A DNA stretch of 15,411 nucleotides from an uncultured Clostridia bacterium. Its GTDB lineage: Bacteria > Bacillota > Clostridia > Oscillospirales > Acutalibacteraceae. Both the position numbers and the translations under genes were made by a program. Positions 7,144 through 14,601 of this stretch are shown one piece after another (the first letter of the stretch is position 1; each line of letters starts with the position of its first letter). Below the pieces are notes generated by a model. That model did no database searches and had not been told where the DNA came from. It saw only the letters and a program-made list of their open reading frames with translations. Location of the stretch: NCBI GenBank assembly GCA_946405475.1, contig CAMJHI010000025.1:1-15411 (forward strand), in the 5' to 3' direction.

Positions 7144-7893
7144 TTGCGCAACCTGCTTTTGACAATCCGATATTGCGGCACGCGTTACAGCGGCTGGCAG
7201 GTGCAGGCCAACGCGCCGACCGTGCAGCAGACGCTGCAGGACGCGGTGGAACGCCTGTTTCAGGTGCGTGAAAACGTCACCGGCTGCAGCCGCACCGATG
7301 CCGGCGTGCACGCCAACATGTACTGCTGCAACATCCGCACCGCCTCCGCCCTGCCCTGCCGCACGGTGGTCAGCGGGCTGAACGCCTACCTGCCCGACGA
7401 CATCGCCGTGCTGGCGTGCGAAGAAGTCGATTACGATTTTCACGCGCGCTATGACTGCACCGGTAAGGAATACCGTTACCTCATCCGCAACAGCGCCATA
7501 CGCGATCCGTTTCTGATCGACCGCTGCTGGCTGTTCAAGCCGAAGCTGGACGCGGCGCTGATGCAGACCCAGGCGCAGGACTTTGTGGGCGAGCACGATT
7601 TTTCCGCCTTTTGCGCCGCGGGCGCTTCCACCGTGAACAACGTACGCACGGTCACGGATTGTTCCGTTGAACGGCACGGGGACGAGATCACGTTTTCCGT
7701 CACCGCCAACGGCTTCCTCTACAACATGGTGCGCATCATGGTCGGCACGCTCACCGATATTTCCCTGGGCAAAATCCCGCCCGGCACGATCCCGCAGATC
7801 ATTGCTTCGCGCGACCGGGAGCGAGCCGGCGTCACCGCCCCCGCGCAGGGGCTGACTCTCAACCGCGTATTTTACAGGAGTGAGAAAGAATGA
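7144..7893 (+). CDS. truA: tRNA pseudouridine synthase TruA
   Basis: TruA isomerises uridines 38-40 in the anticodon arm of tRNAs. The product is 249 residues, the usual length. The catalytic aspartate is D52 in GCSRTDAGVHA. The N-terminal strand reads RYCGTRYSGWQVQ, where most TruA proteins have YDGT, so the usual aspartate there is a cysteine. The C-terminal VTANGFLYNMVRIMVGTL (about 187-204) is a standard TruA block. A TTG start at 7144 is chosen because it gives the canonical opening RNLLLTIRY and follows GGGGTGAT at the end of ecfT. The TGA stop overlaps the next ATG by four bases (ATGA 7890-7893), which implies coupled translation. An ecf module next to truA is a familiar Firmicutes arrangement, though usually near rplQ. 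Confidence 0.93.
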   Translation: MRNLLLTIRYCGTRYSGWQVQANAPTVQQTLQDAVERLFQVRENVTGCSRTDAGVHANMYCCNIRTASALPCRTVVSGLNAYLPDDIAVLACEEVDYDFHARYDCTGKEYRYLIRNSAIRDPFLIDRCWLFKPKLDAALMQTQAQDFVGEHDFSAFCAAGASTVNNVRTVTDCSVERHGDEITFSVTANGFLYNMVRIMVGTLTDISLGKIPPGTIPQIIASRDRERAGVTAPAQGLTLNRVFYRSEKE

Positions 7894-9161
7894 AAGACGG
7901 CAAAGAAAACACGACCCTGACAAAAGAGCAGTCAGAAGAACAGATGCGCCAACGCATGGAGGAGCGCCGGGCTGTGCGCGCCGAGCAAAAAAAAGCGCTG
8001 GAAGCCAAAAAAGCCAGGCAGGAAAAAGCACAAAAGAAAATCGGCCTGGCCGTCACCATTGCGCTGGGCGTGATCGTGGTGCTTTCGCTGTTGTTCCTGA
8101 CCGCGCAATCGCTGGGCAACGTGACCTTTTCCCGCATTTCCGACGGGATCATCCAAGTGTTTTCCAACCTCAAGCCCGGCCCCGGCTACCCCGTTCAGGT
8201 CGGCAAAAACAACGTGCTGCGCACCGAAACCTTCGGCGACGATCTGGTGCTGCTGGAAAACGGCAGTCTGCTCATGCTCAACGCCACGGCCAAAGAGGTC
8301 GTGAGCTACCCGAACACCTTCTCGTCCCCCCGCCTGTCGGTCAGCAACAGCCGTCTGCTGCTCAGCGACTGCAAAACCGGCCGCTACGCCCTGCTCGGCG
8401 GCAGCGGACTGCTGTATGAAGGCGAGATCCAGAACACGATCTATGCCTGCGCCATCGGCAGCAGCGGCGATTACGCGTTCAGCACCAAATCGGACAAGAG
8501 CGCGAGTCTGGTCAGCTTTTATGACGCGAAAGACAACAGCAAGCGGTTCGACTTCAAGTGCGCGGAGGAATACATCATCGGCATCTCGTTTTCCGCCAAC
8601 GGCAAAAAGGCCGCGCTCATCGGCATCGGCACCAAGGACGCGCTGGATTATTCCAAGCTCTACCTCATTTCGCTGACCGAACAAAAGGTGATCAACGAGT
8701 TCTTATACGACGGCATCCGGCTGCACACCGTGTTTTACAGTGACAAAAACACCGTTGTGACCGGCTTCAAAAACGGCTACAGCGTCATCCGCAATGAAAA
8801 AGATCGCAAGGATCATCTGCTCAGCGGCGGCAGCATTTCGCACTTTGCCGTTGACAGCCGCGGCAGCTTTGCCTTTGCGGTGAACGGCTACAGCGACGAA
8901 GCGGGTTCGACCGTGTGCGCGTACGACAGCAAGGGCAACGAACAGTTCACGGCCGATCTGACCTGCAAGGTCACCTGCTTTGATTTTCAGGACGGCCGCA
9001 TTGCCGCCTCCGGCTCGGACGGAAAAGTCTATCTGATCCGTTCCGACAACGATAAAAACAACAAGAGCAAGGCCCCGAAGATCGCTTCGGAAAAAATCGC
9101 CGTGATCAACAAAACGGTTTATTCGCTGGGAAACGGAACGATCGAAAAGATCAAATTCTGA
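7890..9161 (+). CDS. Membrane-anchored propeller-like protein (DUF5711-like)
   Basis: The 423-residue protein has a charged, Lys/Glu/Arg/Gln-rich N-terminal helix (about 8-50, likely coiled coil), one hydrophobic segment (about 51-72, starting IGLAVTIALG) and a long extracytoplasmic region. That region consists of repeated beta-strand units with recurring patterns such as DYAFSTKSD, SFSANGKKAALIG, FAVDSRGSFAFAV and GRIAASGSDGKVYLI, as in WD40/PQQ-type beta-propellers. It resembles the DUF5711 family of Clostridia in architecture, but I assign this from memory and cannot search. There is no recognisable catalytic motif, so a scaffold or sensor role at the outer membrane face is only an inference. 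The ATG at 7890 overlaps the truA stop and has AGGAG at 7876-7880. It ends in TGA, 30 bases before the cvpA-like gene. Confidence 0.75.
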   Translation: MKDGKENTTLTKEQSEEQMRQRMEERRAVRAEQKKALEAKKARQEKAQKKIGLAVTIALGVIVVLSLLFLTAQSLGNVTFSRISDGIIQVFSNLKPGPGYPVQVGKNNVLRTETFGDDLVLLENGSLLMLNATAKEVVSYPNTFSSPRLSVSNSRLLLSDCKTGRYALLGGSGLLYEGEIQNTIYACAIGSSGDYAFSTKSDKSASLVSFYDAKDNSKRFDFKCAEEYIIGISFSANGKKAALIGIGTKDALDYSKLYLISLTEQKVINEFLYDGIRLHTVFYSDKNTVVTGFKNGYSVIRNEKDRKDHLLSGGSISHFAVDSRGSFAFAVNGYSDEAGSTVCAYDSKGNEQFTADLTCKVTCFDFQDGRIAASGSDGKVYLIRSDNDKNNKSKAPKIASEKIAVINKTVYSLGNGTIEKIKF

Positions 9162-9191
9162 CAACAGCCGATCAGAAGGAAGGAGGAATTC

Positions 9192-9908
9192 ATGGACTTT
9201 GCCATACAATACGGTTTGGACATCGCGCTGCTGGCCGTGCTCGTGTTCAAGGTCATCTGGCACGCGCAAAAGGGCTTTGTGCACACGGTGCTGACCCTGC
9301 TGGCGGTGATCCTGTCATTCGGGCTGGCACTTGCGGCCGCCGAACCGGTCGCTTCCTGGAGCTACGATCTGCTTCTGGATCAAACCGTGTGCGAAACGAT
9401 CGACAAACACGCAGAAGACTTCAACGACGCGCACGACGTTCAGGAGATCGTGGATGAAGTGGCCGAAACGATCCCCGCTTATCTTGGCCAGTTATTTGAA
9501 AAAATCGACATAGATCTCAACGAGGTGAGCCGTCAGATCGGCTCAGCCAACGTCAAAACCGTGCCGACCTCACAGCAGCTTTCGCAGCAGGTCGTCAAGC
9601 CGGCCGCCATGGTCGTGCTGAAAACGATCGTCACGATCCTGCTCTATATTCTGATCATGGCGGTGTTCCGCCTGATCATTCGCCTGATCTGCAAGGCGAC
9701 CAAGCTGCCCGTGCTTCACACGGCGGACAAAACCCTCGGCGGCGTGCTCGGCTTTTTGCAGGGGCTCGTGCTCGTGTATCTGGTCGCCATGCTCTGCGGT
9801 CTGGTCGGGCAGGTCACGTCAAAGCCGGAAGCCAAACAGGTCATTGACCATTCAAAAATCGTCACGATCTGTCAGCAAATCACATTCAGCGGCGACGCCG
9901 CAGATTAA
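9192..9908 (+). CDS. CvpA family membrane protein
   Basis: The 238-residue protein has two N-terminal hydrophobic helices (about 8-23 and 28-50), a soluble insert of about 85 residues rich in D/E/Q (about 55-135), then two further hydrophobic helices (about 138-165 and 183-205). The KGFVHTVLTLLAVILSFGLAL block (written here as positions 27-47) and the later LGGVLGFLQGLVLVYL pattern match CvpA proteins, named for colicin V production in E. coli. The molecular function of CvpA is still poorly defined, and links to envelope homeostasis are reported in other bacteria. The large central insert is longer than in E. coli CvpA. The ATG at 9192 has a perfect AAGGAGG ribosome binding site (9180-9186), the strongest in the second half of the operon, which suggests vigorous independent initiation. 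Confidence 0.8.
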   Translation: MDFAIQYGLDIALLAVLVFKVIWHAQKGFVHTVLTLLAVILSFGLALAAAEPVASWSYDLLLDQTVCETIDKHAEDFNDAHDVQEIVDEVAETIPAYLGQLFEKIDIDLNEVSRQIGSANVKTVPTSQQLSQQVVKPAAMVVLKTIVTILLYILIMAVFRLIIRLICKATKLPVLHTADKTLGGVLGFLQGLVLVYLVAMLCGLVGQVTSKPEAKQVIDHSKIVTICQQITFSGDAAD

Positions 9909-9926
9909 CAGAACGGAGTGATCCCT

Positions 9927-10613
9927 ATGGACGTAGTCAAACATTATCTCACCAACTGGAAAACCATCCCGAACCTGCTGTCGTTCCTGCGCATCATCAT
10001 GGTGCCGGTCTTCGGCGTGCTGTTTTATCACGATCATCTGATCGCCGCGCTGCTCATTCTGGTGGCGTCCGGTCTGACGGATTTTTTAGACGGCAAGATC
10101 GCAAGGCGCTTCAACCAGATCAGCGAACTGGGCAAAATGCTCGACCCGGTGGCCGACAAGCTGACGATGATCACCATCGCCATCCTCATGTTCCTGGAAT
10201 TCCACAAATGCGAAAGCTCCCTGATGAAAGCGTGCAGCTGGATCTTTTTCGTGTTCCTCGCCAAGGAATTCGTGTTCGTCGTGGGCGGCGCCGCCATGAT
10301 CGCCTTCGGCATCATCCCGGGCGCGGCCGAGATCTACGGCAAGATCGCCACCTTCGTGTTTTACACGATCATGGTCGTGCTGTTCCTGTTCGGGCCCGAG
10401 GTCGGCGTGGTAACGCGCCGGTTCCCCGCGATCGTGCTGCCGGAATGGGCGTGCATCGTGCTGGTTTCGATCTCCGCGCTGCTGACCATCATCGCGTTTA
10501 TTTCCTATCTGCCCGACATTCACCGCCAGGTGCAGCACCGTTTTTCGCCCGAGGGCAAGGCGGAGCAGGCCGCGGCAAAGGCGGAAAGAAAAGCCAAAAA
10601 AGAAGCAAAATAA
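9927..10613 (+). CDS. pgsA: CDP-diacylglycerol-glycerol-3-phosphate 3-phosphatidyltransferase
   Basis: PgsA makes phosphatidylglycerol phosphate from CDP-diacylglycerol and glycerol-3-phosphate, the committed step to phosphatidylglycerol and cardiolipin. The 228-residue membrane protein carries the complete CDP-alcohol phosphotransferase signature: D52, D55-G56, A59-R60, G69, D73 and D77, with exact family spacing. The opening NIPNLLS-type motif appears as TIPNLLSFLRI (13-23). Several hydrophobic helices follow, and the tail is rich in Ala/Lys/Glu. I prefer ATG 9927 over the in-frame GTG 9918, because the ribosome binding site CGGAGTG (9914-9920) contains that GTG and lies 6 bases before the ATG. 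Among CDP-alcohol phosphotransferases the motif and opening fit PgsA best. The end of the gene is 26 bases before the Clp gene. Confidence 0.9.
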   Translation: MDVVKHYLTNWKTIPNLLSFLRIIMVPVFGVLFYHDHLIAALLILVASGLTDFLDGKIARRFNQISELGKMLDPVADKLTMITIAILMFLEFHKCESSLMKACSWIFFVFLAKEFVFVVGGAAMIAFGIIPGAAEIYGKIATFVFYTIMVVLFLFGPEVGVVTRRFPAIVLPEWACIVLVSISALLTIIAFISYLPDIHRQVQHRFSPEGKAEQAAAKAERKAKKEAK

Positions 10614-10639
10614 TTCAAATCACAGGAGTAAAAAAAGAA

Positions 10640-12940
10640 ATGAAAAGAACTTTGTGCAGCAAGTGCCACGAACGGCCGGCTGTGATCTTCATTCAGCGCA
10701 TCGAAAACGGGCAGACCACACCGCAGGGGCTGTGCATCCGCTGCGCGATGGAAATGAACGTGGGACCCATCAAGCAGATGATGGAAAACATGGGCATTAC
10801 CGAAGACGATATCGACATGATCGACGAGCAGATGAACGCCGCGTTCGACGGCATCGACGAAGGCTCGTTTGAAAACGGCGGCGCGCCCACGTTCCCGTTC
10901 ATGCAGGGCATGATGGGAAATGCAGGCAATGACGCGCCCGAAATTGAAGACGGCGAGGACGCCGGCATTGAAGAGGATGAGCCGAAGCAGCGCCGCTTCG
11001 GCAAAAAGAAGAAGCAGCCCGACGACAAAAAACGCAAGTATCTGGGGCTGTACTGCACCGACCTGACCGCCAAGGCGAGAGCAGGCAAGATCGACCGCAT
11101 CATCGGGCGCGACAACGAGATTTACCGCTCCGTGCAGATCCTTTGCCGCCGCACCAAAAACAACCCCTGCCTCATCGGTGAGCCAGGCGTGGGCAAAACC
11201 GCCATTGCCGAGGGGCTGGCGCTTCGCATCGCTTCGGGCGACGTACCCGCCAAGCTGGCCGACAAGGAGATCCATCTGCTCGACCTGACCGCGCTGGTGG
11301 CCGGCACGCAGTTCCGCGGGCAGTTTGAAAGCCGCATCAAGGGGCTGGTGGACGAGGTCAAGGCCGAGGGCAACATCATTCTGTTCATCGACGAAGTGCA
11401 TAATCTGGTCGGCACCGGCGACGCGGAGGGTTCGATGAACGCCGCGAACATCCTCAAGCCCGCGCTCTCCCGCGGGGAAATTCAGATCATCGGCGCGACG
11501 ACCTTTACGGAATACCGCAAATACATCGAAAAAGACGCCGCGCTCGAACGCCGCCTGCAGCCGGTCAAGGTGGAGGAGCCCTCCATTGAAGACACCTACA
11601 AGGTGCTGCTGGGCATCAAAGAATACTACGAAAACTATCACCGCGTGCAGATCAGCGATTCGCTCGTGCACAGCGCGGTCGTGCTGTCGGAACGGTACAT
11701 CAACGACCGGTTCCTGCCCGACAAGGCCATCGACCTGCTGGACGAGGCCTGCACCTGCGCGAACCTGCGCAACAAATACATCAGTCAGCACGAGCTGGCC
11801 GAAAAGAAGCTGGCGCAGCTTCGTGTGGAAGAGCAGGCGCTGACCGAGGCGGAGGAGGCCGACTATGAGGCCATCGCCCGCGTCAAATCCGAGATCATCG
11901 TGGCGGAAAACGAGATCAAAAACTTAGCGGAGCTGGCCAAGGACAACGCCGTGACCGAAAGCGATCTGGCCAAGGTGATCCAGCTCTGGACGGGCATTCC
12001 GGCGCAAAAGGTCATCGAAAGCGACCTGCGCCGCCTGAGCGACCTGGAAAAGCACATCAAGGCCAAGCTCATCGGTCAGGATGAGGCCGTGGAGCTGGTC
12101 TGCACCGCCATCAAGCGCGGCCGCGTTCAGATCAACCCGCAGCGCAGACCCGCCTCCTTCATCTTTGTCGGCCCCACGGGCGTGGGCAAAACGGAGCTGG
12201 TCAAGCTGCTTTCGCAGGAATTGTTCGACACACCGGAAACGCTCATCCGGCTGGATATGTCGGAATTCATGGAAAAGCACAGCGTGTCGCGCATCATCGG
12301 CTCGCCGCCCGGCTACGTCGGCTATGACGAAGCGGGTCAGCTCACCGAAAAGGTGCGCCGCAAGCCCTATTCCGTGATCCTGTTTGACGAGATCGAAAAA
12401 GCCCACCCCGACGTGATGAATATCCTGCTGCAGATCCTCGACGAGGGCCGCATCACCGACGCGCAGGGCCGCACCGTCAGCTTTGAAAACACGGTCATCA
12501 TCATGACCTCCAACGCCGGGAGCGAGCGCAAGGAAAACGCGCTGGGCTTCGCCAAGGATTCGGCCGCCGCCTCCAAAGACAAGGTGATGAAAGCGCTGCG
12601 CGAGTTCCTGCGCCCCGAATTCATCGGCCGCGTGGACGAGATCGCCGTGTTCAACGAGCTTACGCCCGACAACTACCGGCAGATCGCGCTGCTCATGCTC
12701 AACGAGCTGGTCGAGCCGCTGCGCGACAAGGGCATCACGCTCACCTGGGCGGACGACGTGCCGCAAACGCTCGGCGCCATGTGCGACGGCAGCCGCGGCG
12801 CGCGTGATCTGCGCAACGCCATTCGCCGCAACGTCGAAGACAAGATCGCCAACGCCATCGTGGAAAGCGTGGACGGCGCGCCCATCACCGCCGTTTCCCT
12901 CACGAGCGACGGCGGCAAGGTGATCGTCAACACCCAATAA
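10640..12940 (+). CDS. clpE: ClpE-like AAA+ protein unfoldase with N-terminal zinc finger
   Basis: The 766-residue Hsp100 protein lacks the double Clp N-domain of ClpC. It begins instead with a four-cysteine zinc finger (C6, C9, C32, C35; CX2CX22CX2C), the hallmark of ClpE. A linker (about 40-135) follows that is strongly acidic up to residue 115 and then basic (RRFGKKKK). The first AAA+ domain has Walker A GEPGVGKT (180-187), pore loop AGTQFRG (221-227), Walker B FIDEVH (D251, E252) and R304/R305. A short coiled-coil middle region (about 385-430) is next. The second AAA+ domain has Walker A GPTGVGKT (511-518), pore GYVG (559-562 region), Walker B LFDEIE (D583, E584) and sensor 2 GARDLR. The LGF tripeptide (635-637) is the expected ClpP-docking loop. 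ATG 10640 follows AGGAG (10624-10628); the frame extends upstream only within pgsA. No CtsR operator was seen. Confidence 0.88.
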   Translation: MKRTLCSKCHERPAVIFIQRIENGQTTPQGLCIRCAMEMNVGPIKQMMENMGITEDDIDMIDEQMNAAFDGIDEGSFENGGAPTFPFMQGMMGNAGNDAPEIEDGEDAGIEEDEPKQRRFGKKKKQPDDKKRKYLGLYCTDLTAKARAGKIDRIIGRDNEIYRSVQILCRRTKNNPCLIGEPGVGKTAIAEGLALRIASGDVPAKLADKEIHLLDLTALVAGTQFRGQFESRIKGLVDEVKAEGNIILFIDEVHNLVGTGDAEGSMNAANILKPALSRGEIQIIGATTFTEYRKYIEKDAALERRLQPVKVEEPSIEDTYKVLLGIKEYYENYHRVQISDSLVHSAVVLSERYINDRFLPDKAIDLLDEACTCANLRNKYISQHELAEKKLAQLRVEEQALTEAEEADYEAIARVKSEIIVAENEIKNLAELAKDNAVTESDLAKVIQLWTGIPAQKVIESDLRRLSDLEKHIKAKLIGQDEAVELVCTAIKRGRVQINPQRRPASFIFVGPTGVGKTELVKLLSQELFDTPETLIRLDMSEFMEKHSVSRIIGSPPGYVGYDEAGQLTEKVRRKPYSVILFDEIEKAHPDVMNILLQILDEGRITDAQGRTVSFENTVIIMTSNAGSERKENALGFAKDSAAASKDKVMKALREFLRPEFIGRVDEIAVFNELTPDNYRQIALLMLNELVEPLRDKGITLTWADDVPQTLGAMCDGSRGARDLRNAIRRNVEDKIANAIVESVDGAPITAVSLTSDGGKVIVNTQ

Positions 12941-12960
12941 TACCAAAGCGAGGGTTCGTT

Positions 12961-14580
12961 ATGCTGCATCGGAAACGTTTTTTCTGCCTGTTTCTCACGG
13001 TTCTTTTGCTTTTGTCCGCCCTGCCCTGCTATGCCGTTGACAGCAGCGTGAGCTATTACGTGGACAGCGTCAACGGCAGCGACCAGAACAGCGGATTATC
13101 AGAAGGACAGGCCTTTCAAACGGTGGAACCGCTCAAAACGCTGAACCTGACCCCCGGCGCGAAGATACTGTTTTGCCGCGGCGGTTCCTATCCCTGCGAG
13201 CTGACGCTCACCTGCTCGGGCACGAAGGACGAGCCGATCCTGATTTCCTCCTACGGCGACGAAACGCTCGGCAAGCCTCATCTTTACACCGACAGCCACA
13301 CCGAAGTGCTGCGCCTGTTCGACTGCTCCTACGTCACGGTGAGCGATCTGGAGATCACCGCCCACAACGGCGGCGGCATCTGAATCGACGCCTTACAACA
13401 AACGAGCGTCGGGATCACGCTGACCGGGCTTGACATGCACGACATGCAGAACGTGGAATGGACGGATCGCGACAATTTATCCAACGGCGCGGCCGACGCG
13501 CGCGCCTGCGTGATGGTGAAAGGGCTGCCCGCCCGCTCGCGCTACGCGGTCAACGACCTGACGATCACCGACTGTGACATGTACGACTGCGGCAACGGCA
13601 TCAGCCTGTGGGGCTCGTGGAACGACGAACAGACCCCGTGGTGTGAGGAAGAAGACATCGACCCCATTTTCAACACCGGCACGCTGGTGGAAAACGTATA
13701 TTTTCACGATATGGACGCGGAAGCGATCATCGTCGGCATCTGCGACGGCGCGCTGGTCACCCGCTGCCGCTCCATCGACTGCTGCCAGGGCAAGGGGCTG
13801 AACGAGGACGGCAGCATCAAGTATTACAACGCCGCCATGTGGTTCTGGGGCAGCGTGAACAGCACCATTGAGCATTGCGAGATCGCCGGACAGAAAAACG
13901 TGGGCGACGGCATGAGCGTGGACTTCGATTCCTACTCCCACCACTGCACCTACCAATACATCTATTCGCACGACAACCAGCGCTTTGTGTGCAACAACCC
14001 CAACCACAGCGGCCACCACGGCAACGTGGTGCGGTACTGTCTGTCGGTCAACGACAACGGCGGCAGCAATCGCTTAGGCGGCAGCGCAAAGGAATACGGC
14101 ATTCAGTTTTACAACAACACCATCATCAACTGCCTCGATTTTGACATCAGCCGCATTCCCGACGGGCTGGTCGCCAACAACATTTTCGCCCCCCTGCCCG
14201 GCTATTCCGTCCGCTATGATCTGGACGCGAGAAAGCAAAACACCGTCATCACCAACAACTGTTACGTCAACACCCTCGTGCCGATCGTTGACAAGCATCC
14301 CTTCGTCCAGACGCCCGGTTTCGTTTCGGACAAGCTTGATGAAGCGGATTCGTTCCGGCTCGTCACAGGCTCGCCGCTGCTGACCAAGGGCATTGACACG
14401 GGCTGTGAACTGACCGAAGACTTTTTCGGCAATCCCATCACGCAAAACAGCGTCGGCTGCTACGCCGCTGACGGCGTGGCGGGGAAATATCCGAAGGCGG
14501 ACGCGCTCACCTTTGTGTTCCGCTACATCCGCGTGATCCTGCAAACGTTGAAGGTCATGATCGCGCATGAGATCGGTTAA
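12961..14580 (+). pseudogene. Secreted right-handed beta-helix protein interrupted by in-frame TGA
   Basis: An N-terminal segment (12961-13383) and a C-terminal segment (to 14580) lie in the same frame, broken only by TGA at codon 141. The 17 codons between that stop and the next ATG (13435) continue the beta-helix pattern without further stops, so this was one gene of 539 residues. It begins with a signal peptide (hydrophobic 7-20, likely cleavage after CYA25). A YYVDSVNGSDQNSG block typical of DUF1565/pectate-lyase-like proteins follows, then a ladder of strand-turn repeats rich in Asn and Gly (for example FDCSYVTVSDLEIT, CEIAGQKNV). Such folds are usually polysaccharide lyases or hydrolases, but no catalytic set is recognised. 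The C-terminal 25 residues form an amphipathic helix. GAGGG (12950-12954) precedes the ATG; no ribosome binding site precedes 13435, so the downstream part is probably not translated alone. Confidence 0.75.
13381..13383 (+). other. In-frame TGA within the beta-helix gene
   Basis: The TGA follows codons for HNGGGI and is followed in the same frame by IDALQQTSVGI, which fits continuous beta-helix strands. A single third-base change from TGG (Trp) would create it, and Trp is plausible in that strand context. TGA terminates ruvC, ecfA2, ecfT, truA and the propeller gene in this window, so it is not a sense codon here by default. The choice between true nonsense mutation, base-calling error and recoding cannot be made from the sequence alone. 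Confidence 0.85.
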
Positions 14581-14601
14581 AAAAGAAAGGATGGTCTGAT
14601 T

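Noticed and set aside
10208..10639. 144-codon N-terminal extension of the Clp frame overlapping pgsA
   Set aside because: The extension is Arg/His-rich and antisensical, overlaps a conserved gene, and ends just where an ATG with AGGAG begins the zinc-finger sequence typical of ClpE.
10520..11791. Long minus-strand open frame opposite the clpE-like gene
   Set aside because: No plausible ribosome binding site or domain, composition of a shadow frame, and the opposite strand carries unmistakable AAA+ motifs.
13381..13411. Selenocysteine insertion at the in-frame TGA
   Set aside because: The following hairpin does not meet the bacterial SECIS pattern: the loop starts 8 bases after the TGA and lacks the expected leading G. 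Right-handed beta-helix proteins are not a known selenoprotein family. A Trp-to-stop change is simpler.
13381..14580. Genome-wide reassignment of TGA to Trp
   Set aside because: TGA ends ruvC, ecfA2, ecfT, truA and the propeller gene at family-typical lengths, so it works as a stop in this genome.
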